Position numbers and translations under genes: made by a program
Notes under the pieces: model-generated
Told to the model about the DNA's origin: nothing
Seen by the model: the letters and a program-made list of their open reading frames with translations, nothing else
The model's database searches: none
Shown: positions 1-6,525 of the stretch, one piece after another
Layout: the number at the start of each line of letters is the position of its first letter
Numbering within the stretch: position 1 is the stretch's first letter
From: a virus
IMG/VR virus record: IMGVR_UViG_3300037502_001123
Location: 1-38,342 of that record
Direction: 5' to 3' (one strand)
Length of the DNA stretch: 38,342 nucleotides

Positions 1-21
1 TATGGACGGAGGCAAGGGTGA
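1..21 (+). CDS. 3' end of RuvC-like resolvase gene (partial)
   Basis: The first seven codons read YGRRQG-stop and are identical to the end of the RuvC-like gene at 37507-37977. This is the same gene cut by the contig start, and the full copy lies at the other end. The stop overlaps the GTG start of the next gene by the GTGA arrangement. Confidence 0.9.
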   Translation, partial: YGRRQG

Positions 22-275
22 CAGCTTGGACCCCGCTCAACAAGGGCGACAAGCGTCCGCAGGGGCGCGTGCTGGTGACGTTCGACGCCAGCACGAAGGC
101 GGAGAAGAAGCTGTACGCCGCCATCTTTGGATTTGAGCAACAGCCCGACTGGAGCGTTGGGGTGGCTTACTGGAGCCCAGAGATCAGGAAGTGGATGACT
201 GGCCGCGGCAGCATCGAGAACGTCATCGCCTGGGCGCCGCTGCCAGAACCGTATGAGGTGAAAGACAATGGTTGA
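18..275 (+). CDS. DUF551-like small protein
   Basis: This 85-residue protein starts at a GTG that overlaps the preceding stop, with GGAGG just upstream at positions 8-12. The layout resembles DUF551 phage proteins: an N-terminal W-x-P segment, a central VLVTF strand, a Trp-rich middle and a C-terminal IAWAPLPEPYE that matches the W-x-PLPEPP signature of the family. DUF551 proteins are common in early regions of temperate phages, and I know of no assigned reaction. A second copy with one amino-acid change (K82 to Q) lies at 37974-38231 because of the contig overlap. Confidence 0.75.
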   Translation: MTAWTPLNKGDKRPQGRVLVTFDASTKAEKKLYAAIFGFEQQPDWSVGVAYWSPEIRKWMTGRGSIENVIAWAPLPEPYEVKDNG

Positions 276-555
276 CTTCCAACGAGGCGACGAACTGACG
301 GTCGATGACATCCTCGACGAGCGCGCCGCCACCTACGGCGCGTTCATGGATGCGGCTGCGTTGGCAGTGGCCCTGCGTGCCGTCATCCGCGATCGGCGCC
401 CTGATCTGTTTCCTGATCAGGACGAGGCGCTGAACATGATCTGCAGCAAGATTGCTCGCATTGTGAATGGTGACCCCAACCACATCGACAGTTGGCGGGA
501 CATCGCCGGCTATGCGCAGCTGGTTGTGGACCGGCTGGAAGGGCGAAGCCGGTGA
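268..555 (+). CDS. DUF6378-like phage protein
   Basis: This is a 95-residue soluble, mostly helical protein. The conserved features I recognise are ERAATYG near residues 15-21, QDEALNMICSKIARIVNGDP near residues 51-70, and SWRDIAGYAQLVV near residues 74-86, which match the DUF6378 family of phage proteins. The family has no established activity known to me. The ATG overlaps the stop of the upstream gene by 8 bases and its own stop overlaps the next start, so it is translationally coupled within the early rightward operon. The truncated second copy at the right end differs at two residues (G7 to S, A29 to V). Confidence 0.75.
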   Translation: MVDFQRGDELTVDDILDERAATYGAFMDAAALAVALRAVIRDRRPDLFPDQDEALNMICSKIARIVNGDPNHIDSWRDIAGYAQLVVDRLEGRSR

Positions 556-1235
556 TGATCCACTATCACGGCACACCGATCACGCCTATAGCGCGGCTTT
601 ATGAGCTCGCCGGTGCTCATTTTTGTGTGTCGTACATGGCGCCCTCTCAAGTTCGCCACTGCCACGAAGTAGGGCAGTCCGTTATGCTGGACAACGGAGC
701 CTTTTCAGTGTGGCGGCGGGGCGCTGTGCCGGACTGGAATGGTTATTACAAATGGGCAGATGAGTGGCTTGATTGCCCAACTACTTGGGCCATCATTCCT
801 GATGTTGTTGAGGCCGGAGAAGAAGAGCAGGACGCACTGATTGCAGAGTGGCCGCACGGACTTCGCGGCGCGCCCGTCTGGCACTTGCACGAAAGCTTTG
901 ACCGCCTGCTTCGTCTGATCGACGAGTGGCCGAAGGTGTGCATGGGGTCAAGCGCCGAGTATGCCGTCCCGCTGTCTGCCCCGTGGCGGCGACGCATGGA
1001 TCAGGCGTGGAACGCTATTGCGCAAACTCATGCCCGCACGCCGTGGGTTCATATGCTGCGTGGCATGGCTTGCAGCGGAGAGCGTTGGCCGTTTGCGTCG
1101 GTAGACAGCACTGACATCGCGCGTAATCACAATCGTCCACAGAACACGCCGAAAGCCATGCGTGAACGGTGGGATGCTGTGCAATGCCCCGCGCGCTGGA
1201 AATTCACCCCTGAACAAATGGAGTTGATCGCTTGA
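555..1235 (+). CDS. dpdA: DpdA-like 7-deazaguanine DNA transglycosylase (TGT fold)
   Basis: The predicted 226-residue protein has the order of motifs expected of a compact tRNA-guanine-transglycosylase-type barrel. LDNGAFS (residues 45-51) corresponds to the TGT DSGGY loop with its acid-base Asp (D46). PVWHLHES (108-115) and CMGSSAEY (129-136) look like core strands. PWVHMLRGMA (163-172) resembles the HGxG loop, and SVDSTDIARNH (182-192) resembles the segment with the nucleophile Asp (D184). DpdA proteins swap guanine in DNA for a 7-deazaguanine. No Cys/His zinc site of the tRNA enzymes is seen, and the length is short for the family, which fits a phage DNA-acting form. The start is ATG 555, overlapping the upstream stop; GTG 552 is equally possible. 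The queuosine-precursor transporter directly downstream, coupled by TTGA, supports the assignment. Alternatives are an unassigned TGT-fold enzyme or a tRNA-acting enzyme. Confidence 0.7.
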   Translation: MIHYHGTPITPIARLYELAGAHFCVSYMAPSQVRHCHEVGQSVMLDNGAFSVWRRGAVPDWNGYYKWADEWLDCPTTWAIIPDVVEAGEEEQDALIAEWPHGLRGAPVWHLHESFDRLLRLIDEWPKVCMGSSAEYAVPLSAPWRRRMDQAWNAIAQTHARTPWVHMLRGMACSGERWPFASVDSTDIARNHNRPQNTPKAMRERWDAVQCPARWKFTPEQMELIA

Positions 1236-1759
1236 GGTATCTGGTTTTCGTTGCCTTCCTCGCCACGATCCCGGTCGCTAACTGGCTGATCGGCAACATT
1301 GGCACGACGTGCATTCCGAACGGACCTTGCCTTATCCCAGTGGCACCCGGCCTCATGGCCCCGTCTGGCGTCCTGATGATCGGTTTGGCGTTGGTCTTGC
1401 GCGATGCCGTCCAGCAGTTGCTTGGCATGCGCTGGACTATCATGGCGATCGCTGTTGGCGTTGTCTTGTCTGCCTTGGTTGCGCCACCTGCCTTGGTGTT
1501 GGCATCAGCTGCCGCATTCCTAATTGCGGAAAGCCTTGACCTCGCCGTTTACACGCCGCTACGCCGCCGCAACCTGCCGCTGGCTGTTTTAGCGTCTGGC
1601 GCGGTGGGAGCTCTTGCGGACAGTGCGGTCTTCCTGCTGATCGCGTTTGGCAATCTTGATTATCTCGCTGGGCAAGTGGTCGGCAAGATTTGGATGAGTG
1701 TTGCGGCTGCCGTCGTGTTGGCAGCGACTGCTTCTAGCGTGAGGTGGAGGCAGCAATGA
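1232..1759 (+). CDS. yhhQ: YhhQ/VUT-family queuosine precursor transporter
   Basis: The 175-residue protein is almost entirely hydrophobic with about six membrane segments. The RRRNLPLAVLASGAVGALAD stretch (residues 109-128), followed by VFLLIAFG and a C-terminal WMSVAAAVVLAAT segment, is typical of the YhhQ (vitamin-uptake-like) family. YhhQ imports preQ0/preQ1 into bacteria. It starts at TTG 1232, within the stop of the DpdA-like gene. The context indicates that the phage imports precursor into the infected cell for DNA modification rather than making it. None of the synthesis genes (folE, queC, queD, queE) are in the genome, so the substrate would be salvaged or taken from the host pathway. 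Confidence 0.8.
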   Translation: MRYLVFVAFLATIPVANWLIGNIGTTCIPNGPCLIPVAPGLMAPSGVLMIGLALVLRDAVQQLLGMRWTIMAIAVGVVLSALVAPPALVLASAAAFLIAESLDLAVYTPLRRRNLPLAVLASGAVGALADSAVFLLIAFGNLDYLAGQVVGKIWMSVAAAVVLAATASSVRWRQQ

Positions 1760-1908
1760 ACGGCCACCGCGACACGACCACCTACGGCACGCAGCTGATC
1801 CTCGACATGCTGCTGGCGCACCAGGCGATGGGCCGCGACCTCGAAGAGGTGATCGCCTACCTGCAGCGGGTGATCGCCAAGAGGCAGAAAGAGGAGGCGG
1901 AGTGGTGA
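1756..1908 (+). CDS. Small 50-residue helical protein
   Basis: An ATG at 1756 overlaps the stop of the transporter gene (ATGA) and opens a 50-codon frame starting MNGHRDTTTYG. It continues with an amphipathic helix rich in Leu, Ile and Val and ends in a Lys/Arg/Glu-rich tail. Tight coupling on both sides makes it a probable gene. I do not recognise a family. Confidence 0.6.
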   Translation: MNGHRDTTTYGTQLILDMLLAHQAMGRDLEEVIAYLQRVIAKRQKEEAEW

Positions 1909-2738
1909 ACCCTTATTTCATCCAAGGCCCGGCGCTGATCTCCTTTTCGGGCGGGCGCACCAGCGCATACATGCTCAAGCAGATCCTCGACGCTTATAAC
2001 GGAACGCTACCTGACAACGTATTGGTGACGTTTGCCAATACTGGGAAAGAGCGTGAGGAAACCCTGCGCTTTGTCAACGACTGCGCCACGCATTGGAACG
2101 TGCAAGTGCGGTGGCTGGAATATCGCGTTGGCGATCAGCGTTTTGAAGAGGTCGAGTTTAACTCGGCTTCGCGCAACGGCGAGCCGTTTGCCGCACTGAT
2201 CGCTAAAAAGAAATACCTGCCGAACGCCGTCACGCGATTTTGTACATCGGAGCTGAAGATCAGAGTAATGCGTGATTTCGCCAAATCGCTGGGCTGGAAG
2301 AACTGGTCGAACGTTATTGGCCTTCGCCACGATGAAGGCCACCGCGTGATGAAGGCGCTGGCGGCAAACGACACCGGCAAGCAGCCGTGGCGCAACATCA
2401 TGCCGATGTCCAAGGCCAAAGCTACCCGCCGCGACGTGATGGCGTTTTGGGCGGAACAGCCCTTTGATCTGCAGCTGAAGCCTTACGAAGGCAACTGCGA
2501 TCTGTGCTTCCTGAAATCAAAGGCTAAGTTGCAGGCGCTGATCCGTGAGAACCCCGGCATGGCCGACTGGTGGGTCCAGCAGGAGCACACAGCAGTAGCT
2601 GGCGGGAGTTCCACTTTCGTCACGGAATACTCTTACGCCCAGTTGGCCGACCAAGTCGATAGACAGGGCTTCCTGTTCGATGTGGACGATGAACACGACG
2701 CCGAGTGCGGGCTTACGTGCATTGGAGAAGCGGCATGA
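1905..2738 (+). CDS. PP-loop ATPase / PAPS-reductase-family protein
   Basis: A 277-residue protein with an N-terminal PP-loop SGGRTSA (about residues 15-21), which binds and adenylates with ATP in the adenine-nucleotide alpha-hydrolase superfamily. Further family features are TRFCTSELK (C113) and a GLRHDEGHR motif near 140-148. A pair of cysteines (C198, C201) lies in CDLC. Phage PAPS-reductase-like proteins of this size are common, but their substrates are mostly unknown. GTG 1905 is preferred over GTG 1902 because GGAGG lies seven bases upstream. The position just downstream of the 7-deazaguanine genes suggests a further tailoring or activation step on the modified base, but that is inference; a role in sulfur transfer is an alternative. 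Confidence 0.75.
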   Translation: MNPYFIQGPALISFSGGRTSAYMLKQILDAYNGTLPDNVLVTFANTGKEREETLRFVNDCATHWNVQVRWLEYRVGDQRFEEVEFNSASRNGEPFAALIAKKKYLPNAVTRFCTSELKIRVMRDFAKSLGWKNWSNVIGLRHDEGHRVMKALAANDTGKQPWRNIMPMSKAKATRRDVMAFWAEQPFDLQLKPYEGNCDLCFLKSKAKLQALIRENPGMADWWVQQEHTAVAGGSSTFVTEYSYAQLADQVDRQGFLFDVDDEHDAECGLTCIGEAA

Positions 2739-2920
2739 CCGCCCTCCTCGCAGCCACGGCCCTGCTGTGTGGCGTGCCGGTGGGCTTTGTGATCGGCATC
2801 CTCGCCGCCCGCCACGCCTATCGCACCGCCACCGAGGCCGACGAGTTCGATGGCGGGTACAAGGCGCAGAACCCGCCGGTCAGGACCATTATCTGGTCCA
2901 GGGACGTGGAGCGCAAATGA
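2735..2920 (+). CDS. Small single-pass membrane protein, 61 residues
   Basis: The ATG overlaps the upstream stop (ATGA). Residues 1-25 form one hydrophobic segment rich in Ala, Leu, Val and Gly, followed by a polar tail. No family is recognised. It could be a lipid-anchored or inner-membrane accessory protein of the early operon. Strict coupling before and after argues that it is expressed. Confidence 0.6.
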   Translation: MTALLAATALLCGVPVGFVIGILAARHAYRTATEADEFDGGYKAQNPPVRTIIWSRDVERK

Positions 2921-3162
2921 AGCGCCGCGGATACCATCACGCCGAGAAGTGGATGCCCGTCTACTACGACGTGCTCGACGAGGATCTGCGGGCGATCGAC
3001 ATCGGTGAGAACGAGGCCGCCGCCCGGCGCGAGATCGCCGCCTGCGGCCACCTGACGGCCAGCGTGGCGTCCTTCACCTGGCCCGAGGTTTACACCTGTC
3101 TCGGGTGGGAGGGTGGCTTTGCGACCTACAGCCGGAACAAGACTGAATATGAGGGGTGGTGA
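2917..3162 (+). CDS. Hypothetical protein, 81 residues
   Basis: This frame starts at ATG 2917 inside the end of the previous gene and ends by overlapping the excisionase-like start. The protein is soluble, acidic in the middle and rich in aromatic residues (Trp and Tyr) at both ends. I do not recognise a family. Confidence 0.6.
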   Translation: MKRRGYHHAEKWMPVYYDVLDEDLRAIDIGENEAAARREIAACGHLTASVASFTWPEVYTCLGWEGGFATYSRNKTEYEGW

Positions 3163-3572
3163 TGCTGGAGCGCCTCTATAGCGTTGACGAAGTGCTGGAA
3201 ACGTGGCCGCCGAACGCACGGCCCGCACGCCGCCGGCTAATCGCTGCGGCCAAAACCTATGGTTGTTGCGTGAAGTTGGGTCGGGGTTTAGGTTTTACGT
3301 CCCGGCAAATCACAGACCTGCAGAACGCACTCACATGCTCAAGCTCAAGCGTTACCCAAAACTCTCCCCGTATTGGTATATCCGCGGCACGGTCAAAGGC
3401 ATCTACGTACGAGAAAGCACGGGCACTGCTGATCGAACAAAAGCGGAAGAACTCCGCCTCAAGCGCGAAAGAGAGATCTTTGATGAAGCTGCGCTCGGCA
3501 AGGAACGCCCCGCCACCTTCGCCGAAGCCGTCGCCGGATACATCGGCGCAGGAGGAGAGGCGCGGTTCCTGA
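3162..3572 (+). CDS. Excisionase-like HTH protein overlapping int
   Basis: The first 60 residues (LYSVDEVLETWP, a basic helix around RPARRRLIAAAKTYG, then FTSRQITDLQNAL) look like the small helix-turn-helix/winged fold of excisionases or MerR-type DNA-binding proteins. These often precede a tyrosine integrase. The frame stays open for a further 76 codons that overlap the integrase in another frame, and this tail is low-complexity Ser/Lys/Pro-rich. The core is likely functional and the tail is probably an incidental extension. A role in excision and directionality control is inferred from position. Confidence 0.6.
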   Translation: MLERLYSVDEVLETWPPNARPARRRLIAAAKTYGCCVKLGRGLGFTSRQITDLQNALTCSSSSVTQNSPRIGISAARSKASTYEKARALLIEQKRKNSASSAKERSLMKLRSARNAPPPSPKPSPDTSAQEERRGS

Positions 3573-4309
3573 TGCCGATCCTCGACCACTTCAAGGACCG
3601 GCCCGTTCAGGACATCCGCCAGGCTGACGTGGATGAGTTGGTGAGGAAGTTGTACCCGACCGCCAAGGCTTCGACCGTCAACCGTCAGTGCATCAGCCCG
3701 ATCATCTCCGTCCTAAACTACGCACGGGATGCGGAGATGCCGGGGGCTAATATCCGCAAGATCCGCCGGCGGCAGGAGGAGAAGCCATTGGTGACCCCCG
3801 CCAGCGATGAACATATCGACAAGCTGCTGCCGCACCTGTCGGAGCGCCTCCGCGCCTTGATCCTGATGATGACCTTCACCGGCCTCCGCACCGGCGAGGC
3901 GTTGCGCGTGCAGCCAGATCACGTGAAGGACGGCTTCATTTACACCGGGCGGACCAAGAACGGAGACGCCCGCATGGTGCCCGTTCCGGATGGCTGGGAA
4001 TACCCCTCCGGTGGCTGGGGCTACACCACAACCCAGGGAGTTGGCGCTGCACTGCGAAGGGCGCACAAGGCTGCCGGGCTGCCCTACCGAGACGGGCATG
4101 AGCTGGGCCGCCACGGCTTCGCTTTCCGCTGGCTGAAGAGCGGCGGATCTATGAAAGGATTGCAGATCGCAGGCGGCTGGAAGAAGTTTCAGATCCCGGC
4201 GGACATTTACGGCCATCTTGAGATTACCGACGTACATGAGCGCATGCGGGAGCTTTCCCGAAAAAAAGTGTCAGAAATCCGTCAAGTGAAAAACGAGGGT
4301 AACAACTAA
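3335..4309 (+). CDS. int: Tyrosine-family site-specific integrase
   Basis: The 324-residue protein has an N-terminal arm-binding segment, a SAM-like core-binding domain and a C-terminal catalytic domain. Visible catalytic elements are TGLRTGEAL (R185), the beta-hairpin RTKNGDARMV (K208), HELGRH (H255, R259), a W at 282 in GGW, and the tyrosine nucleophile Y292 in IYGHL. The His-to-Arg spacing is one residue longer than the common HxxR. ATG 3335 is chosen because the reading frame upstream translates the excisionase region out of frame. It integrates and excises the prophage at attP, which is expected just downstream. Confidence 0.9.
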   Translation: MLKLKRYPKLSPYWYIRGTVKGIYVRESTGTADRTKAEELRLKREREIFDEAALGKERPATFAEAVAGYIGAGGEARFLMPILDHFKDRPVQDIRQADVDELVRKLYPTAKASTVNRQCISPIISVLNYARDAEMPGANIRKIRRRQEEKPLVTPASDEHIDKLLPHLSERLRALILMMTFTGLRTGEALRVQPDHVKDGFIYTGRTKNGDARMVPVPDGWEYPSGGWGYTTTQGVGAALRRAHKAAGLPYRDGHELGRHGFAFRWLKSGGSMKGLQIAGGWKKFQIPADIYGHLEITDVHERMRELSRKKVSEIRQVKNEGNN

Positions 4310-4494
4310 GATGCTGAAATATCACAATAAAAAAGGGCCACAGAGTGTGCCCGTGGCCCAAGTCTATGGACGCAACAATAATCAAGCCATTGTAAAATAT
4401 AAGGATTTACATAGGCATAGCGACCGAAAAATGTCGCTATTTGCTGAGGTTTTTCCAAAAGTCCGGAAAAATCCGTCAAAAATCCGTCAAGTGA
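4275..4494. other. Probable attP zone with integrase arm-type repeats
   Basis: AATCCGTCAA occurs three times, at 4276-4285, 4470-4479 and 4481-4490. The first and last copies extend to the identical AAATCCGTCAAGTGA. The intervening 180 bp is AT-rich relative to the genome and carries an 8-bp inverted repeat ATAGCGAC/GTCGCTAT (4417-4424 and 4433-4440). Direct repeats flanking an AT-rich core next to int are typical of attP arm sites. The core itself cannot be assigned without the host junction. Confidence 0.5.
4335..4359 (-). terminator. Intrinsic terminator for leftward transcription
   Basis: GGGCCAC (4335-4341) and GTGGCCC (4353-4359) form a 7-bp GC-rich stem with an 11-base loop. On the minus strand the stem is followed directly by a run of six Ts. 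It would stop leftward transcripts that pass the end of the late operon at 5296 before they reach int. There is no matching T-run for rightward transcription. Confidence 0.65.
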
Positions 4495-4877
4495 TTTTGG
4501 CCCTCGGACTGCTCGCAATCACCCCGCCGCAGCCCGTCAAGGCCACCGCCTCCGACGCCACCCACCTCGTCACCTCCGAGGCCCGCCGCCAGGGCGTGCC
4601 GGTGGGCTTCGCACTCAAGATGGCGAGGATCGAGAGCGGTGTCCGGTGCCACAACCATAACAAGAGGTCGAGCGCATCCGGCCCCCTGCAAGTGCTCCGC
4701 GGGACGGCCAGGTCGCTGGGCTACCGTGGCGACATCAGGCGGGCCTCCTGCGCCACTCAGACGCACTACGGCATGAAGCACCTGGCGATGTGCTGGCGGG
4801 CCGCCAAGGGGCGCCCGGCGCTCGCCAAGCGTTGCCACCAGTCCGGCATCTCCGCCGTCTACGGGAGGCGCCGCTGA
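4431..4877 (+). CDS. Exported lytic transglycosylase (SLT-like)
   Basis: The protein (148 residues from ATG 4431) has a short hydrophobic signal-like stretch (VILALGLLAIT, ending near VKATAS) and then an SLT-type domain. SEARRQGVP and KMARIESG carry the expected catalytic Glu, and SGPLQVLRGTARSLGY matches the GxMQ...TAxxLG region of the family. It should cleave peptidoglycan glycan strands in the periplasm. The start is uncertain: ATG 4311, ATG 4431 and GTG 4491 are all in frame and none has a clear ribosome-binding site. It lies beyond attP, away from the holin/endolysin genes, so entry or prophage-state expression is possible. Several Cys residues suggest disulfides. Confidence 0.65.
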   Translation: MSLFAEVFPKVRKNPSKIRQVILALGLLAITPPQPVKATASDATHLVTSEARRQGVPVGFALKMARIESGVRCHNHNKRSSASGPLQVLRGTARSLGYRGDIRRASCATQTHYGMKHLAMCWRAAKGRPALAKRCHQSGISAVYGRRR

Positions 4878-5197
4878 TGACCCGCGAGCCAGACCTCGAC
4901 GCCGTAACCAGAACCCTGTCGGTTACAGTTCAGCGCCAGCAGGAGGAGATCCGTGTCCTTCGCCTGGCGCTGCAGTGGATCTTGCGCCAGGAGCCGACGA
5001 TCGGCGCCGGCGATGACGCCCGCCAGATCCTGCTGCAGGAGATCATGGACCGGGCAGCTGTGGCGCTGGCCTTCACCAGCACCTCCGCGCCACCGGAGCA
5101 TGAGCGCCTGCGTTCGGCCTTGCTGCAGGCTGCCGATCACCTTCGGCGAGCCGGGTGGCATCAGTCTGCCGATCTCGCACGGGATGCCGCGACATGA
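4877..5197 (+). CDS. Hypothetical protein, 106 residues
   Basis: The ATG overlaps the previous stop (TGATG). The product is helical with a heptad-like stretch around residues 17-38 (VQRQQEEIRVLRLALQWI) and a second helical half. No signal peptide or known motif is visible. It sits between the transglycosylase and a tiny membrane protein and is coupled to both. Confidence 0.55.
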   Translation: MTREPDLDAVTRTLSVTVQRQQEEIRVLRLALQWILRQEPTIGAGDDARQILLQEIMDRAAVALAFTSTSAPPEHERLRSALLQAADHLRRAGWHQSADLARDAAT

Positions 5198-5289
5198 GCG
5201 AGTTCTGGGTGTGGCTTGGCGTGGCCTACGCGCTGATGACCCTGTTCGTGTTCGCGGCGATGAAGGTGGGAGGGGATAGCGATGAGTAA
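5194..5289 (+). CDS. Tiny membrane peptide, 31 residues
   Basis: ATG 5194 overlaps the upstream stop (ATGA). The peptide is MSEFWVWLGVAYALM followed by LFVFAAMKV and an acidic tail, a single membrane span. It ends the rightward block, six bases short of the convergent gene. It could be a small holin-like or accessory membrane protein; this is uncertain. Confidence 0.5.
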   Translation: MSEFWVWLGVAYALMTLFVFAAMKVGGDSDE

Positions 5290-5295
5290 AGGGGT

Positions 5296-6270
5296 CTAGA
5301 CCACCTGCTGGCCGCGCCAGTAAGCCTTGCCCTGGATCACCTCGCATAGCTCTGGAGGCAGCACCGTCCCGTCATCATTGATGTGCAGCACCACAAAGCC
5401 AGAAGCCCAGTTCGCCACCGTGTCCTCGAGGTAGTCGAACTGTGGCTGGGCTGGACCGATCTCCGCGAGGCAGCCAGCATCGACGCCATACGAACGTCGC
5501 GGCCTGTAGGTCGTCTGTGGCGTCACGCGCAGGCTGTGGAGGTGGTTGCAGACGATCGCGTCGAGGCCGCTCGACACGATGCTGCCCCACGTTGAATGCA
5601 CGCCGCCCTTAGGCGGGCGATGCTTGATCATGACGTTGCCGTTGAGCATCAGGCTGATGCCCAGCGCCCAGGCGGGGAAATGATCCTCAAGCCTCGCCCC
5701 CTTGACGGCGGCGAACTCGGGCGCCACAGAGGCGAGCTTTGCAGCAAGCCGCATGTCATGGTTTCCAAGGTTCCAGATCAGCGCACATTCTGCCGGCGCT
5801 GCCTGCTCTATCTCCGCCAGGTATTCCTGGCAGATGCCGATTTCCTGCGCGACATCGTGCGATGGTGCGACACCATATCCAAGTGGCGGGTGCCTAGACG
5901 AAAGAGGTAGGTCGAGAAGGTCGCCGTTCGCCACGATCATGGCGGGCTTGACTGCATGGATCACCTCAAGCAGCGCACGGTGCGCCGTTGACTTTGCCTG
6001 CCCCGGCCACCAGTGGGCATCACCAAACACCACTATGGTGCCTGTAATGTTTGCCAGCTGACGGAGGCCCTGCTTCGGCAATTCGATCTTCTGCCGCCCG
6101 CTCACGTCATTCTGATAGCTGGCGATGATGATGCCGCGCCGCGCCTCAATGTCGTTCCGCCGCCTGTAGACCTGCCTGACGGTCATGCCGTAGTGATCGG
6201 CGATTTTCTGAGGTGAGCCAAAGCGGCGAAACGCCTCGATCAGTTCAACGTCCGAAACCTTTGCCGTCAC
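5296..6270 (-). CDS. Calcineurin-like metallophosphoesterase with N-terminal HTH
   Basis: The 324-residue protein has a helix-turn-helix-like N-terminus (about residues 5-45, FGSPQKIADHYGMTVRQVYR). A full set of metallophosphoesterase motifs follows: GDAHW (D84, H86), NGDLLD (D117), GNHD (169-172), a His in IKHRPP and CNHLHS (242-245). Such enzymes are di-metal phosphodiesterases/phosphatases, and phage members act on nucleic acids or nucleotides. The domain fusion suggests a DNA-targeted activity. It is the last gene of the leftward operon, with its start overlapping the stop of the HExxH protein. Substrate is unknown. Confidence 0.85.
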   Translation of the reverse strand: MTAKVSDVELIEAFRRFGSPQKIADHYGMTVRQVYRRRNDIEARRGIIIASYQNDVSGRQKIELPKQGLRQLANITGTIVVFGDAHWWPGQAKSTAHRALLEVIHAVKPAMIVANGDLLDLPLSSRHPPLGYGVAPSHDVAQEIGICQEYLAEIEQAAPAECALIWNLGNHDMRLAAKLASVAPEFAAVKGARLEDHFPAWALGISLMLNGNVMIKHRPPKGGVHSTWGSIVSSGLDAIVCNHLHSLRVTPQTTYRPRRSYGVDAGCLAEIGPAQPQFDYLEDTVANWASGFVVLHINDDGTVLPPELCEVIQGKAYWRGQQVV

Positions 6271-6524
6271 TGCATATCCTCTGATCTCTTGAACCCGAGC
6301 CTTGCCAGCGTGGCGGCGATCTGCCGCCCGAGTAGCTCAACCGTGTCTTCCTCAAGGTATGGGCAACAGACATGGGCGACCTCGTGGCTGGCGACTTCGA
6401 TCATCGTCACGTCGTCCATCCGCGGGTCGAGCACGATGCGATGCTCGTCCGGGTAGGCAACGCCCCAAGTAGTGCGCATCTCCGCGAACTCGATCTTGAT
6501 CCTCTTGAGGCGCTTCTTTGCCAT
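6267..6524 (-). CDS. Small HExxH (zinc-metalloprotease-like) protein
   Basis: An 85-residue protein from ATG 6524, chosen because it begins MAKKRLKRIKIEF, as many of these phage proteins do. The central SHEVAHVCC carries a HExxH zinc-binding motif (HEVAH), followed by an acidic EED. No other protease elements are evident. The size is close to minimal SprT/ImmA-like zincin cores, but the motif could be structural. It is coupled to the metallophosphoesterase gene. Confidence 0.6.
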   Translation of the reverse strand: MAKKRLKRIKIEFAEMRTTWGVAYPDEHRIVLDPRMDDVTMIEVASHEVAHVCCPYLEEDTVELLGRQIAATLARLGFKRSEDMQ

Positions 6525-6525
6525 G

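Larger units (their letters stand above)
1..386. repeat. Left copy of 386-bp terminal direct repeat
   Basis: This stretch matches 37957-38342 base for base except for six substitutions, at 128, 131, 261, 276, 286 and 353, with no indels. It holds the last codons of the RuvC-like gene, the DUF551 gene and the start of the DUF6378 gene. The repeat shows that the contig closes on itself with a unit of about 37,956 bp. The substitutions mean the two ends are not the same molecule read twice without error; strain mixing or a polymorphic concatemer is the likely reason. Confidence 0.95.

Noticed and set aside
3203-3334. Longer integrase N-terminus
   Set aside because: The extra 44 residues are the excisionase region read out of frame; ATG 3335 fits family length.
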